The translations under genes and the position numbers were made by a program. A DNA stretch of 55,820 nt from an uncultured Pelagibacteraceae bacterium (lineage in GTDB: Bacteria > Pseudomonadota > Alphaproteobacteria > Pelagibacterales > Pelagibacteraceae): positions 1-55,820 of the forward strand of contig CACLEU010000004.1 in NCBI GenBank assembly GCA_902606075.1. The letters are read 5' to 3'. Of this stretch, positions 1-8,774 are shown piece by piece; the stretch's first letter is position 1; each line of letters starts with the position of its first letter. A model generated the notes under the pieces. It made no database searches. It was not told the DNA's origin and was given only the letters and a program-made list of their open reading frames with translations.

Positions 1-764
1 TTGGGGACATGGACGTTTCAATTATAAAAAGCAAACCTAAAAATAGAAAAGAGATAACAACGCTAAGTAAATTAGATAAAAAAATAAATGAAATATTATT
101 ATTTTCAAAAAAACAAATAAAAAATGGAAATCAAATTTTCTGGGTATGTCCATTAATTGAAGAGTCAAAAAAAGTAGATCATCAATCTTCAATTAATAGA
201 TATGAGTATTTAAAAAAAAACTTTTCAAATAAAGTAGGAATACTTCATGGAAACTTAGATAAAGATAAAAAAGATAAAATTTTAGATGATTTTTTAAATA
301 AAAGAATTGATATACTGGTTTCTACAACTGTAATCGAAGTAGGAATCGATTTTCCTAATGCTAATGTAATTATAATAGAAAATGCAAATAAATTTGGGTT
401 ATCTCAACTTCATCAATTAAGAGGTAGGGTTGGAAGAGGTAATAAGGAGGCGTATTGCATTTTAATGTTTAAATCTAACTTAAGTGAAAATGCAAAAAAA
501 AGAATAAATATATTAAAAAGTAGTAATGATGGATTTAAAATTTCTGAAGAAGACATGAAGTTAAGAGGCTATGGTGACCTATTGGGATTTAAACAAAGTG
601 GCTTACAAAGTTTCAGAATTGCCGATCCAATTCATAATGAAGACCTTTTTTTTCTTGCTGAAAAAGAGGTTAAAAGAATTGAATTGACAAATGAAAGTAT
701 TGACAAGTATATGCCACTATTAAAAATGTATGATAGAGCAGATATTTTAAATGACTTGGTTTAG
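1..764 (+). CDS. recG: ATP-dependent DNA helicase RecG, C-terminal part (5' truncated by window edge)
   Basis: RecG unwinds branched DNA and reverses stalled replication forks. The reading frame is open from the first bases (G-D before M-D-V-S), so the start lies outside the window and the ATG at 9 is internal. About 254 C-terminal residues are seen. They carry helicase motif V (VSTTVIEVGIDFPNA) and motif VI (QLRGRVGRG), followed by the RecG C-terminal wedge-proximal region with LRGYGDLLGFKQSG. The stop overlaps by 4 nt the end of the convergent DUF502 gene. Identification is secure from these motifs; nothing can be said about the N-terminal wedge domain. Confidence 0.95.
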   Translation, partial: GDMDVSIIKSKPKNRKEITTLSKLDKKINEILLFSKKQIKNGNQIFWVCPLIEESKKVDHQSSINRYEYLKKNFSNKVGILHGNLDKDKKDKILDDFLNKRIDILVSTTVIEVGIDFPNANVIIIENANKFGLSQLHQLRGRVGRGNKEAYCILMFKSNLSENAKKRINILKSSNDGFKISEEDMKLRGYGDLLGFKQSGLQSFRIADPIHNEDLFFLAEKEVKRIELTNESIDKYMPLLKMYDRADILNDLV

Positions 765-1375
765 TTAGATGGATCTGAAGTACCTGCAGAAACTATGAAT
801 TTAGAAGCTTCCTCAAATGACATATCTAAATAAATAACTTCATCTTTTGGATACATTAACAAAAAACCACTTGTGGGATTTGGGGTCGTAGGGACAAAAA
901 CATTAATCATTTTTTTATTAATTTTTTTACTTATTTCTCCTTCATTTTCTTTAGTTGCAAATCCAACTGCCCATGAACCTTTTTTAGGGTACTCCACTAA
1001 AACTACACTTTTTTTGTCTTTACCTGTTGATGTGAAACTCTGAGTCATTTGTCCTATTGCAGAATATATAGTTCTTAGGATTGGAATCTTTTTAAATATA
1101 TCATTGATAATTGATACAATTCTTTTTCCAAAGAAAGAAAGAGATATTCCGCCAACTATGATTATTATAATAACAGACAACAAAATTTCTAAACCAGGAA
1201 TCGAAAATGGAAGATAACTATTAGGATTAATTTCGTTTGGAAGAAGTTTAGAAGAGATTTTTATTAAAAAAATAGTGAGATATAAAGTAAAACCAATTGG
1301 AATAAGAACTACAATACCGGCCAAAAAGTAATTTCTTAATCTAGCTAAAATAGAGATTTTTTTCTTATCTGTCAT
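761..1375 (-). CDS. DUF502 family integral membrane protein
   Basis: A 204-residue protein with two predicted membrane segments near residues 15-37 and 58-80, then a soluble region. It fits the DUF502 family, which is common in proteobacteria and has no settled function. The family-like stretch ARLRNYFLAGIVVLIPIGFT follows a short basic N-terminus, and GSWAVGFAT and FVPTTPNPTSGF are typical conserved blocks. It is convergent with recG (4-nt overlap) and divergent from the M48 protease gene across 121 bp of AT-rich DNA that must hold both promoters. The family link comes from remembered sequence features. Confidence 0.85.
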   Translation of the reverse strand: MTDKKKISILARLRNYFLAGIVVLIPIGFTLYLTIFLIKISSKLLPNEINPNSYLPFSIPGLEILLSVIIIIIVGGISLSFFGKRIVSIINDIFKKIPILRTIYSAIGQMTQSFTSTGKDKKSVVLVEYPKKGSWAVGFATKENEGEISKKINKKMINVFVPTTPNPTSGFLLMYPKDEVIYLDMSFEEASKFIVSAGTSDPSN

Positions 1376-1496
1376 ATCAGTTATATGATGAATAAATAAC
1401 GAAGATTATAGCAATAATAAACAAAAATAATAAAATTTTATTGTTTAAATTCATAATTATTTTATAAAATATCATTATTACAAGAAAATATTTATT

Positions 1497-2315
1497 ATGG
1501 ATAGAAGAAAATTTCTTAATATAGTTGGCTGTGGTTGTTGTGGTTATTTTCTAACGTCTTGTGGATCTGTTCCAATAACAGATAGAAAACAATTAAAGCT
1601 AATACCAGAATCAAAATTAAATGCACAAGCAGCTCAATTATATGAAAAAGTTAAAGAAAAAGAGAAATTAAGTGATGATATTAAATCTCTTAATCAAATA
1701 AAAGAAATTGGAAAAAAAATGGAAGATTCAATTAGTATGTATTTTGATCGAAAAGATATTCCAGATCCTACATCAAATTTTCAGTGGGAATATATATTAA
1801 TAGATAATAAAAAAATGAAAAATGCATGGTGTATGCCTGGAGGCAAGATAGCATTTTATACAGGTATGCTTGACATAACAAAAAATGAAGATGGTCTTGC
1901 AGCAGTAATGGGACACGAGGTTGCTCATGCTGTTGCTAAACATTCTGTTGAAAGAGCAAGCAGAAGTGTTATTTTGCAAACTAGTACTCAATTATTTGAT
2001 ATATTTTCCGGAGGTAAGCTTTCTCAGGTCAATAGAACAACAGGCATGGATACTGTCGGATTACTTTCTAAAATTGGAATTATGAACCCTTTTACACGTA
2101 AACAAGAATCTGAAGCTGATTATTTGGGTTTAATTTTTTCATCTTTATCTGGATATGATATAAGGGAAACAGTAAAAATATGGGAACGAATGAAAGAAGC
2201 TAACAAAGGTAAGGAGCCTCCAGTATTCATTAACACACATCCATCTTCAACTAAGAGAATTGAGAATATCAACGGTTGGATAGACAAAATAAGGTATAAA
2301 TATCCGCCAATATAA
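1497..2315 (+). CDS. M48 family metalloprotease, Tat-type lipoprotein
   Basis: Predicted periplasmic zinc metallopeptidase of 272 residues. The N-terminus has a twin-arginine-like motif (DRRKFL, residues 2-7), a hydrophobic stretch and a lipobox-like LTSC around residues 19-22. Export as a Tat lipoprotein is therefore likely. The zinc motif HEVAH is at residues 140-144 and the third-ligand motif ESEAD at 204-208, both intact. M48 proteins of this kind (LoiP/BepA-like) act in outer-membrane and lipoprotein quality control. The tatABC genes are in the same window. The gene ends 14 bp before the outer half-tRNA that marks the edge of the tRNA-Lys element, so it is the last undisturbed chromosomal gene on that side. 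Confidence 0.9.
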   Translation: MDRRKFLNIVGCGCCGYFLTSCGSVPITDRKQLKLIPESKLNAQAAQLYEKVKEKEKLSDDIKSLNQIKEIGKKMEDSISMYFDRKDIPDPTSNFQWEYILIDNKKMKNAWCMPGGKIAFYTGMLDITKNEDGLAAVMGHEVAHAVAKHSVERASRSVILQTSTQLFDIFSGGKLSQVNRTTGMDTVGLLSKIGIMNPFTRKQESEADYLGLIFSSLSGYDIRETVKIWERMKEANKGKEPPVFINTHPSSTKRIENINGWIDKIRYKYPPI

Positions 2316-2329
2316 TTTTTCGAAATTTC

Positions 2330-2374
2330 TGGTGAGCCCTGTTGGACTCGAACCAACGACCCATTCCTTAAAAG
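2330..2374 (-). pseudogene. 3' half of tRNA-Lys (anticodon loop to CCA), left attachment half-site
   Basis: These 45 nt are identical to 3134-3178, the 3' part of the intact tRNA-Lys, and include the encoded CCA. Identity stops exactly after the anticodon-loop core CTTAAAAG (plus strand, 2367-2374). Joined through the shared 8-bp core to the 5' half at 3459-3497, it gives 45+39-8 = 76 nt, the full length of the tRNA gene. This is the pattern left when a site-specific recombinase inserts DNA into the anticodon loop. The coordinates and identity are read directly; the att interpretation is inferred. Confidence 0.85.
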
Positions 2375-2420
2375 TAGTCAATACGACGTGAAGTTCCCTA
2401 CTTTTGGAAGTTTTTTATGG

Positions 2421-2506
2421 TGTGCAAATTATGTGCACAAAAATTGGGTTAGTTTTATGGAGTCTTTTTAAAAGTATGCACACTTTTTTGCACACTCTGT
2501 GCACAC
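2421..2506. repeat. Cluster of GTGCA/TGCACAC repeats, left arm of the tRNA-Lys element
   Basis: Copies seen: TGTGCA at 2421, TGTGCACA at 2432, and TGCACAC at 2477, 2489 and 2500 (the last extended to TGTGCACAC from 2498). Spacings are 11, 12 and 11 bp, close to one helical turn, so a protein could bind along one DNA face. Similar repeats occur at 3048-3066 and 3356-3400 inside the same element; elsewhere in the window the motif is only sporadic. Integrase or excisionase arm-type sites are the most natural reading, but a regulator-binding array is possible. Confidence 0.7.
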
Positions 2507-2586
2507 CCATGTAATCTTGCTTAAATTAATTGGTGTGTTCAATTGCTTGTAGAAGCATCATTTCTTAATGGATTTATTAGTAGTAG

Positions 2587-2952
2587 TTAGCCACTTTTCA
2601 TTTCTAACAGTTTATAAAAGCAATTATTATTATAAAAATCTCCATCGATGACTTCACTAAAAAAAAAGTATATAAGTTTACATGAGTAAAGTCTTCCATG
2701 ATACGTGTAAAAAATTAGTATTAATATAAAACAAATAAGTAAAAAGATATAAACACCTGCCATAGATTTTTTTTCACTAATTTCTTTAGACTCATTAGGT
2801 GCACCACAACCGGGACAAGTTTCAGCAAGAACAGAAATTCTTTTTTTACAAGATTTGCATTTAATTAATTTGCTTTTTTTTTGGGGGCCTTCTTCTAAGC
2901 CAAGTTCTATTCTCCAATTTTGATCTCTATCATTTTTATTTTTTTTTGACAC
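2587..2952 (-). CDS. Zinc-ribbon plus transmembrane hypothetical protein carried by the tRNA-Lys element
   Basis: A 121-residue product of unknown function. It has a charged N-terminus, then a two-CxxC zinc ribbon (C32, C35 and C46, C49 in KCKSCKK and TCPGCG), a linker, one strong membrane segment at about residues 66-82, and a short aromatic-rich tail. The start assigned here is GTG and the upstream ribosome site is weak, so the true start may differ. It is the only protein gene between the two half-tRNAs and would be the element's cargo. Zinc-ribbon membrane proteins of this layout are widespread without a common role, and no recombinase, toxin or phage structural signature is seen. Confidence 0.6.
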   Translation of the reverse strand: MSKKNKNDRDQNWRIELGLEEGPQKKSKLIKCKSCKKRISVLAETCPGCGAPNESKEISEKKSMAGVYIFLLICFILILIFYTYHGRLYSCKLIYFFFSEVIDGDFYNNNCFYKLLEMKSG

Positions 2953-3047
2953 ACCAGATAACTAATAAATTTAACGATTATTCTACACTTAATTAAAGAA
3001 ATTAATAAGAATAAAAAAACCAGTATTATCTATCAAATTTCACTATG

Positions 3048-3066
3048 TGTGCACAGAATGTGCACA
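3048..3066. repeat. Pair of TGTGCACA palindromes 11 bp apart
   Basis: Two perfect 8-bp palindromes TGTGCACA at 3048-3055 and 3059-3066, start to start 11 bp. They lie about 70 bp to the left of the intact internal tRNA-Lys. Motif and phasing match the clusters at 2421-2506 and 3356-3400. They are probably binding sites of the same protein. Confidence 0.65.
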
Positions 3067-3133
3067 AAAAAAATCAACATTTTTAAAAAAAGGTTTTTAC
3101 ACACTGAATAATAAGGTTGGTTTTATTGGTCTA

Positions 3134-3209
<76 letters not shown>

Positions 3210-3215
3210 ACATAT

Positions 3216-3251
3216 CTTTGCATAGATACTATAATTATAATAAATGCAAAG
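3216..3251 (-). promoter_or_regulatory. AT-rich upstream region of the internal tRNA-Lys with inverted repeat
   Basis: An 8-bp inverted repeat (CTTTGCAT at 3216-3223, ATGCAAAG at 3244-3251) encloses a minus-strand TATAAT hexamer at 3234-3239, about 25 bp before the tRNA 5' end. No convincing -35 box is seen. It may be the element's own tRNA promoter, weaker by eye than the native one at 3512-3539. Confidence 0.4.
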
Positions 3252-3355
3252 AAGATGTTTATATAGTAAATAAACCTTTATTTTTCAACACAAAATAAAT
3301 CTATAAGTACACTTTTAATTAACAAAAACGTACAGTTATTTTAACTGTGTAATTT

Positions 3356-3400
3356 TGCACAAGGAAAGGTATGCAAGATTCTATGCACATTTTGTGCACA
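3356..3400. repeat. Cluster of TGCA/TGTGCACA repeats, right arm of the tRNA-Lys element
   Basis: TGCA-centred copies start at 3356 (TGCACA), 3372, 3384 (TGCACA) and 3395 (within TGTGCACA 3393-3400), spaced 16, 12 and 11 bp. The cluster lies 60-100 bp inside the right half-site, mirroring the left-arm cluster. A separate 7-bp hairpin (ACAGTTA at 3332-3338, TAACTGT at 3342-3348) lies just before it. Arms on both sides of a core are what an attP site would show after integration. Confidence 0.65.
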
Positions 3401-3458
3401 CCGAAATAGAATCGGTTTTATTTTGCTGTAAATACGTAAAATTTAATGTGTACACTAT

Positions 3459-3500
3459 CTTAAAAGGGAATTGCTCTACCAACTGAGCTAAGGGCCCACA
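3459..3500 (-). pseudogene. 5' half of tRNA-Lys plus flank, right attachment half-site
   Basis: 42 nt identical to 3171-3212. They cover the anticodon-loop core CTTAAAAG (3459-3466), the D arm and the 5' acceptor strand ending at 3497, plus three flanking bases. Left of 3459 the sequence diverges from a tRNA. It is complementary in extent to the 3' half at 2330-2374. It sits directly behind a good minus-strand promoter, so a half-tRNA transcript running into the element is expected. Confidence 0.85.
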
Positions 3501-3511
3501 AAGAAGAGACT

Positions 3512-3539
3512 TTTATAGTGATTATTTTTTAATTATCAA
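3512..3539 (-). promoter_or_regulatory. Probable native tRNA-Lys promoter, now driving the split 5' half
   Basis: On the minus strand TTGATA (3539-3534) and TATAAA (3517-3512) are separated by 16 bp. This would start transcription about 8 nt before the 5' end of the half-tRNA at 3497. It is stronger by eye than the sequence before the internal tRNA. It supports the view that the right half is the original chromosomal 5' end. Readthrough of about 250 nt could also feed the intact tRNA. Confidence 0.55.
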
Positions 3540-3548
3540 TGCGAAATT

Positions 3549-4661
3549 TTATAACTTACCTGCAAATTTCTTGTAAAATTTAGAAAAAGTACCGTTTTTT
3601 ATATTTTTTCTGATCTCATACATTAGTTCTTGATAAAAATTAATATTATTTAAAGTAAGAATCATAGATCCCAACATCTCATTGGTATTGAATAAATGAT
3701 TGATATAATTTTTTGAATATTTATTTAAATTAAATTTTTTTACAGATTCATCCAGTGGTTTGTTATCTTTTTTATACTTTGCATTTCTAACATTTACTCT
3801 ACCATTCCAAGTAAAGGCTAATCCAGTTCTACCAGCTCTTGTTGGTAGTACACAGTCAAACATGTCTATACCCCGTAAAACAGATCCAAGTATGTCTGAG
3901 GGAGTGCCTACACCCATTAAATATCTTGGTTTATTTGTTGGCATATGAACTTTTAAATAATCTAAAACTTTAAACATTTCTTTTTGAGAATCTCCAACAG
4001 CTAATCCACCTATCGCATATCCGTCAAAACCAATTTTAATTAATTCTTTTAAAGATTTTAATCTAAGATTATTAAATAAACCTCCCTGAATAATGCCGAA
4101 AAGAGCTTTATTCTTATTTATTCCAAATTCTTTTTTTGATCTTTTTGCCCATTCAGTCGATAAATCCACAGCATTCAGAATTTTATTGTAATCAAGCGTT
4201 TTTCTTGGACACTCGTCTAATACCATAACAATGTCTGAGTTTAATTTTTTTTGGATTTTAATACTTTGTTCAGGACTTAATATAAATTTTTTTCCATCTA
4301 TATGTGAATTAAAAATTGCACCTTTAAATCTATCTATTTTGTTCAATCTAGATAATGACATAATCTGATATCCTCCAGAATCTGTTAAAATTGGTATTTT
4401 GCAGTTCATAAATTTATGAAGACCGCCTGCATTTTTTATTCTATTTGCTCCTGGCCTTATCATTAAATGATACGTATTAGATAAAACAATTTGACTTCCT
4501 GTTTCTATAACATCTTTAATAAATGATCCTTTAACAGTAGCTTGCGTACCCACAGGCATAAATGCAGGGGTATCAATTACTCCTCTACGTGTTGTTATTT
4601 TACCTAATCTTGCAAATTTTTCTTTTTTAAGAACATTAAAATTAAATTCTTTTAATGCCAT
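3549..4661 (-). CDS. tgt: Queuine tRNA-ribosyltransferase (Tgt) lacking the usual zinc ligands
   Basis: Exchanges guanine-34 for preQ1 in tRNAs with GUN anticodons; 370 residues, normal length. Catalytic features are present: DSGGYQ (D94), IQGG (192-194), IGGLAVGD (218-224) and GIDMFDCVLPTR with the nucleophile D269. The zinc site is not. In E. coli Tgt the block PLDPECDCYTC gives three Cys ligands; here the aligned block is PLDESVKKFNL (302-312), with V307, K309 and L312 in those places. The fourth ligand, His in TIHNL, is Asn338 in TLNNI. Lysines and hydrophobics may replace the metal structurally. It heads leftward after the tRNA-Lys region and is followed upstream by ppi, coaD, gyrA and ssb on the same strand. 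Confidence 0.95.
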   Translation of the reverse strand: MALKEFNFNVLKKEKFARLGKITTRRGVIDTPAFMPVGTQATVKGSFIKDVIETGSQIVLSNTYHLMIRPGANRIKNAGGLHKFMNCKIPILTDSGGYQIMSLSRLNKIDRFKGAIFNSHIDGKKFILSPEQSIKIQKKLNSDIVMVLDECPRKTLDYNKILNAVDLSTEWAKRSKKEFGINKNKALFGIIQGGLFNNLRLKSLKELIKIGFDGYAIGGLAVGDSQKEMFKVLDYLKVHMPTNKPRYLMGVGTPSDILGSVLRGIDMFDCVLPTRAGRTGLAFTWNGRVNVRNAKYKKDNKPLDESVKKFNLNKYSKNYINHLFNTNEMLGSMILTLNNINFYQELMYEIRKNIKNGTFSKFYKKFAGKL

Positions 4662-4670
4662 TATCTAAAA

Positions 4671-5222
4671 CTATTCAGATTTGAAAGATATTATTTTATC
4701 CGGATCGTTTACTGAACCATTGTTGTTAGAGTCGCCTCTTTTAATTTTATCCACAAACTCCATACCACTTACTACTTTTCCAAATACAGTATATTGTCTA
4801 TCTAAAAATTGTGCAGCTTCAAAACATATAAAAAATTGACTATTGGCACTATCAGGATTTTGCGATCTAGCCATAGATAATGTTCCTCTCTCATGTGGCA
4901 AGTCACTAAATTCAGCTTTTAGATCAGGCAAATCAGATCCGCCCATCCCAGCCCTTCTTAAATCATATTCTTTGTTGTCAATATTACCAAATTGAACATC
5001 GCCAGTCTGAGCCATAAATCCGTCTATTACTCTATGAAAAACAACCCCGTTATATTTTCCTGAGTCTGCTAATTCTTTTATTCTTTTAACGTGACCTGGG
5101 GCTACATCCTTAAATAATTCAATTTTAACATCGCCATCTTTTAATTTTAAAATCATAGTATTTTCCTCCGCAAATAAATTAGTGTTAATAAATAAAAATA
5201 TTAAAACAATTATCCTAATCAT
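4671..5222 (-). CDS. Cyclophilin-type peptidyl-prolyl cis-trans isomerase, periplasmic
   Basis: A 183-residue protein with a cleavable-looking signal peptide (about residues 1-18, ending LFAEE), then a complete cyclophilin domain. VVFHRVIDGFMAQTGD holds the catalytic Arg and SQFFICF the substrate-binding strand; the YTVFGKVVSGMEFVDKI segment closes the barrel. It catalyses proline isomerisation during folding of exported proteins. It overlaps coaD by 8 nt and lies 9 bp before tgt, so co-transcription is likely. PpiA and PpiB are both used as names for this family; export favours a PpiA role. Confidence 0.93.
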   Translation of the reverse strand: MIRIIVLIFLFINTNLFAEENTMILKLKDGDVKIELFKDVAPGHVKRIKELADSGKYNGVVFHRVIDGFMAQTGDVQFGNIDNKEYDLRRAGMGGSDLPDLKAEFSDLPHERGTLSMARSQNPDSANSQFFICFEAAQFLDRQYTVFGKVVSGMEFVDKIKRGDSNNNGSVNDPDKIISFKSE

Positions 5223-5709
5223 TTAATTTTAATTTTAAATGTTTTAATACGCTCTTTGTAGTAAATTTTTTTACATTTCCTCTCAAATCAGCAATTTCTT
5301 TTACGAGGTTTGAAGAAATTATTTGATTTTGGGGATCAGACATTAGAAATATTGTCTCTACTTTATGGTTTAATTTTTTGTTCATGCCAGAAAGTTGAAA
5401 CTCATATTCAAAGTCTGAAGTTGCTCTGAGACCCCTAAGTATAATATTTGATTTCATTTTTTTACAGAAATCAGTAGTTAAAGTATTAAATTTAACTACT
5501 TTAATATTCTTTTTCTTAAATTTTAAGTCACTAAATAATGATTTTTTAATCAGAAACTCTCTTTCTTCAGCTGAGAATAGATACTTTTTATTTTTTCCAT
5601 CTGAAATAGCTACGATTAAATTATCAAAAATATTTAAAGCTTTTTTTATTAAGTCTATATGTCCATACGTAATTGGATCAAATGTTCCTGGATAGATAAC
5701 TTTTTTCAT
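5215..5709 (-). CDS. coaD: Phosphopantetheine adenylyltransferase
   Basis: Catalyses the penultimate step of coenzyme A synthesis, joining AMP to 4'-phosphopantetheine. It is 164 residues, a normal length. The nucleotidyltransferase motif is PGTFDPITYGH near the N-terminus (TxGH signature), and the ISSNLVKEIA motif near residues 128-137 is typical of CoaD. Its start overlaps the gyrA stop by 1 nt and its end overlaps the cyclophilin start by 8 nt. The cluster is translationally packed. Confidence 0.96.
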   Translation of the reverse strand: MKKVIYPGTFDPITYGHIDLIKKALNIFDNLIVAISDGKNKKYLFSAEEREFLIKKSLFSDLKFKKKNIKVVKFNTLTTDFCKKMKSNIILRGLRATSDFEYEFQLSGMNKKLNHKVETIFLMSDPQNQIISSNLVKEIADLRGNVKKFTTKSVLKHLKLKLND

Positions 5710-8252
5710 TATAATAAATTATCATCAATTTTAATTGCTGAAACAACTTTTTCATCTCCTGATAGCCTAATTATTCTAACACCTTGCGTATTTCGTCCAG
5801 CAATTCTTATTTCTTTTACCGCAACTCTAATTACTCTTCCCTTATTTGTTGATATTAAAATCTCATCTCCTTCGAAGACAGGGAATGATGAGGAAACATC
5901 TCCATTTCGTGAGGAATTTACTATGCCTATAATTCCTTTGCCGCCTCTGTTTGTAACCCTAAATTCACTCGAAGAAGTCCTTTTTCCAAAACCATTTTCT
6001 GTTACAGAAAGGATAAAATTATCAGTTTTTTTACCATTTTTTTTATCTTTATCTATAGTTGACAATGATACAATTAAATCTTTATCTTTTAAATTTATTC
6101 CTCTAATTCCCTTTGATGATCTACCTTTAAAAAGCCTAATTTTTTCTACATTAAATCTTATTGACTTTCCATTTAACGAACTAAGTATAATATCTTGTTC
6201 CTCACTACATATTTTTACACCGATAATTTTGTCATCAGGATCGAGTTTCATTGCAATTTTTCCTGATGAATTAATGTTTATAAAGTCTTCTAAAGAATTC
6301 TTTCTTATTTTGCCTTTTGATGTAGCAAAAACTATGTTTAAATTTTTCCACTCTGATTTTTCTTCTGGTAAAGGCATTATAGAGCTTATTGATTGATGGT
6401 TTTTAAGGGGCAAAAGGTTGTAAAGTGATTTTCCTCTAGATACAGAAGTGCCCTCAGGTATTTTCCAAGCTTTCAATTTATATACCAATCCCTCTGTTGA
6501 AAAAAAAAGCACTGATGTATGGGTATTAACCGATAGAGTTTGCACAACAGAGTCCTGCTCTCTGGTTTTAATACCAGATTTTCCTTTTCCACCCCTTTTT
6601 TGTGCCCTGACACCACTTAATGCACCTCTTTTAATATATCCTTGCAAAGTAATAGTAATTATTACTGATTCCTTTTGAATAGTTTCTTCGATATCATAAT
6701 TTAATATTGCATCAATTATTTTTGTTCTTCTTGGGTGGGAGTACTTATCTTTTATCAAACTTAAGTCATCACTAATAACTTTTAATAATATTTTTTTGGA
6801 AGAAAGAATCTTTTTATACTGTATTATTAATTCTGAAAGTTTTTTAATTTCGGTTTCTATTTCATTTATACCTAATGCTGTAAGTCTTTGTAATCTTAAT
6901 TCTAATATTGAATCTACCTGTTTTTCTGAAAAAGAATAAAAAGAAATAGAATTTTTATTTTCAATAAGTTTAATAGATTTTTGAGTTGTTTTAATTTTCC
7001 ATTTAGTTTTTATTAGTGTTGCTTTTGCAATTTCGGGGTTTTTTGAATTTCTAATTATCTTAATAATTTTATCTATATTTTCAACAGCAACAGAAAGTCC
7101 AATTAATATATGAGCTCTATCTTCTGCTTTTTTTAAGTCAAATTTAGTTTTTTTTGTTACTACATCTTCTCTAAACTTTAAAAAAGACTCTAAAAAATCT
7201 TTTAAGTTACAGTTTTTTGGTTTTTTATCTACTATAGCTAGAGTATTAAAACTAAATGAAGATTCTAATGAAGTATATTTATAAAGCTGTCGTTTAACAG
7301 TCTCTGGCTCTGTGTTTCTTTTTAAATCAATAGCTACTCTAATACCCTCTCTATTTGACTCATCTCTTATATCGCTAATACCCTCAATCTTTTTATCTCT
7401 AATTAATTCTACAATTCTTTCATTTAATGTAGACTTGTTAATTTGATAAGGAATATTAGTTACAACTAGTCTCTCTTTTCCATTTTTTAATTGTTCAATA
7501 TTTATGTCTCCTCTAATTTTAAAAGATCCTCTGCCTGTTTTATAACCAGTCTTAATAATATCTTTTCCAATAATAGTTCCACCGGTAGGAAAATCTGGGC
7601 CAGGTATATGTTTCATTAAATCATTAATTTTTATGTCTTTATTGTTAATTAATGCCAGTGTTGCATTAATAACCTCGCTTAGATTATGTGGGGGTATACT
7701 TGTGGCCATACCGACAGCAATTCCCCCTGCTCCATTAACTAATAAATTTGGATATTGAGCTGGTAAAACTACTGGCTCCTTTTCAGTCTCATCATAATTA
7801 CTTTTAAAATCAACAGTATTTTTTTCAATATCATCAATTAAAAATTGAGAAATCTTAGAAAGTCTAGTTTCTGTATATCTCATAGCTGCAGGTGGGTCTC
7901 CATCTACAGAACCAAAATTTCCCTGTCCATCAATAAGTGGTACGCTCATTGAAAAATCTTGCACCATTCTAACGAGTGCATCATATACTGCCTGATCTCC
8001 ATGAGGATGGTATTTACCAATTACATCACCAACAATTCTTGCAGACTTTCTAAATTGTTTCGACCAGTCAAAACCACCTTTGTACATTGCATAAATTATT
8101 CTTCTATGAACAGGTTTTAATCCATCTCTTATATCAGGAAGCGCTCTGCTAACGATTACGCTCATTGCATAGGATAAATAAGACGAGCTCATCTCGTCAT
8201 ACATTGCAATAGGTTTAATCTTTAATTTTTGATCTATTTCATTTCTGTCCAT
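5709..8252 (-). CDS. gyrA: DNA gyrase subunit A
   Basis: Type II topoisomerase subunit that cuts and rejoins DNA during negative supercoiling; 847 residues. The catalytic tyrosine is Y126 in AAMRYTE. The breakage-reunion domain is followed by a coiled coil and a C-terminal beta-pinwheel with the GyrA-box-like QKRGGKG near residue 560. At the quinolone-pocket helix the sequence reads [10 protein letters not shown], so the position of E. coli Ser83 is Gln87, while the Asp87 equivalent is kept (D91). The pinwheel carries repeated GRxxRG-type turns. It lies 5 bp after ssb and directly before coaD. Confidence 0.97.
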   Translation of the reverse strand: MDRNEIDQKLKIKPIAMYDEMSSSYLSYAMSVIVSRALPDIRDGLKPVHRRIIYAMYKGGFDWSKQFRKSARIVGDVIGKYHPHGDQAVYDALVRMVQDFSMSVPLIDGQGNFGSVDGDPPAAMRYTETRLSKISQFLIDDIEKNTVDFKSNYDETEKEPVVLPAQYPNLLVNGAGGIAVGMATSIPPHNLSEVINATLALINNKDIKINDLMKHIPGPDFPTGGTIIGKDIIKTGYKTGRGSFKIRGDINIEQLKNGKERLVVTNIPYQINKSTLNERIVELIRDKKIEGISDIRDESNREGIRVAIDLKRNTEPETVKRQLYKYTSLESSFSFNTLAIVDKKPKNCNLKDFLESFLKFREDVVTKKTKFDLKKAEDRAHILIGLSVAVENIDKIIKIIRNSKNPEIAKATLIKTKWKIKTTQKSIKLIENKNSISFYSFSEKQVDSILELRLQRLTALGINEIETEIKKLSELIIQYKKILSSKKILLKVISDDLSLIKDKYSHPRRTKIIDAILNYDIEETIQKESVIITITLQGYIKRGALSGVRAQKRGGKGKSGIKTREQDSVVQTLSVNTHTSVLFFSTEGLVYKLKAWKIPEGTSVSRGKSLYNLLPLKNHQSISSIMPLPEEKSEWKNLNIVFATSKGKIRKNSLEDFININSSGKIAMKLDPDDKIIGVKICSEEQDIILSSLNGKSIRFNVEKIRLFKGRSSKGIRGINLKDKDLIVSLSTIDKDKKNGKKTDNFILSVTENGFGKRTSSSEFRVTNRGGKGIIGIVNSSRNGDVSSSFPVFEGDEILISTNKGRVIRVAVKEIRIAGRNTQGVRIIRLSGDEKVVSAIKIDDNLL

Positions 8253-8257
8253 AGAAA

Positions 8258-8701
8258 TTAAAAAGGTATATCATCATCAAGATTGTTATCCGTTGCTTGG
8301 GTTATTTCTTGATTATTGTTTGGTGAAGATAAATTTGGAGTTCCACCACCACCTCCTAACATGGTCAATGAAGAATTATATCCTTGAATAACTATTTCGG
8401 TCGAATATTTATCCTGTCCCGACTGTTCATCTTTCCATTTTCTGGTAGTCAACTGACCTTCAACATATATTTGAGCACCTTTTTTTAAATATTGTTGAAC
8501 CACGTTAACTAGTCCTTCATTAAATACAACCACACGGTGCCATTCTGTTTTTTCCTTTTTTTCACCTGTATTTTTGTCCTTCCAGCTCTGGCTTGTAGCT
8601 AAACTAAGCCTAGCAACACTTTTGCCATTAACCATTTGTTTAATTTCAGGATCTGCGCCTAATCGTCCGATTAATAGTACTTTATTTAAACTTCCAGCCA
8701 T
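8258..8701 (-). CDS. ssb: Single-stranded DNA-binding protein
   Basis: Coats single-stranded DNA in replication, repair and recombination. The 147 residues hold an N-terminal OB fold ([35 protein letters not shown]) to about residue 110, a short Gly/Asn/Gln linker, and the acidic tip DDDIPF that recruits partner proteins. The gene is divergent from uvrA across 73 bp, the classic ssb/uvrA arrangement. I saw no convincing alphaproteobacterial SOS box in the gap. Confidence 0.97.
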   Translation of the reverse strand: MAGSLNKVLLIGRLGADPEIKQMVNGKSVARLSLATSQSWKDKNTGEKKEKTEWHRVVVFNEGLVNVVQQYLKKGAQIYVEGQLTTRKWKDEQSGQDKYSTEIVIQGYNSSLTMLGGGGGTPNLSSPNNNQEITQATDNNLDDDIPF

Positions 8702-8774
8702 AATATTTAATGATTTTATTATATCATAGAAAACATTTGATTATTAATATTATTGAATTAAAGCAACAAAAAAG

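Noticed and set aside
5659-6396. Long plus-strand open frame opposite gyrA
   Set aside because: Shadow of the AT-rich gyrA sequence; gyrA is unmistakable on the other strand.
8702-8774. Possible SOS (LexA) box between ssb and uvrA
   Set aside because: No GTTC-N7-GTTC or GAAC-N7-GAAC pattern could be found.
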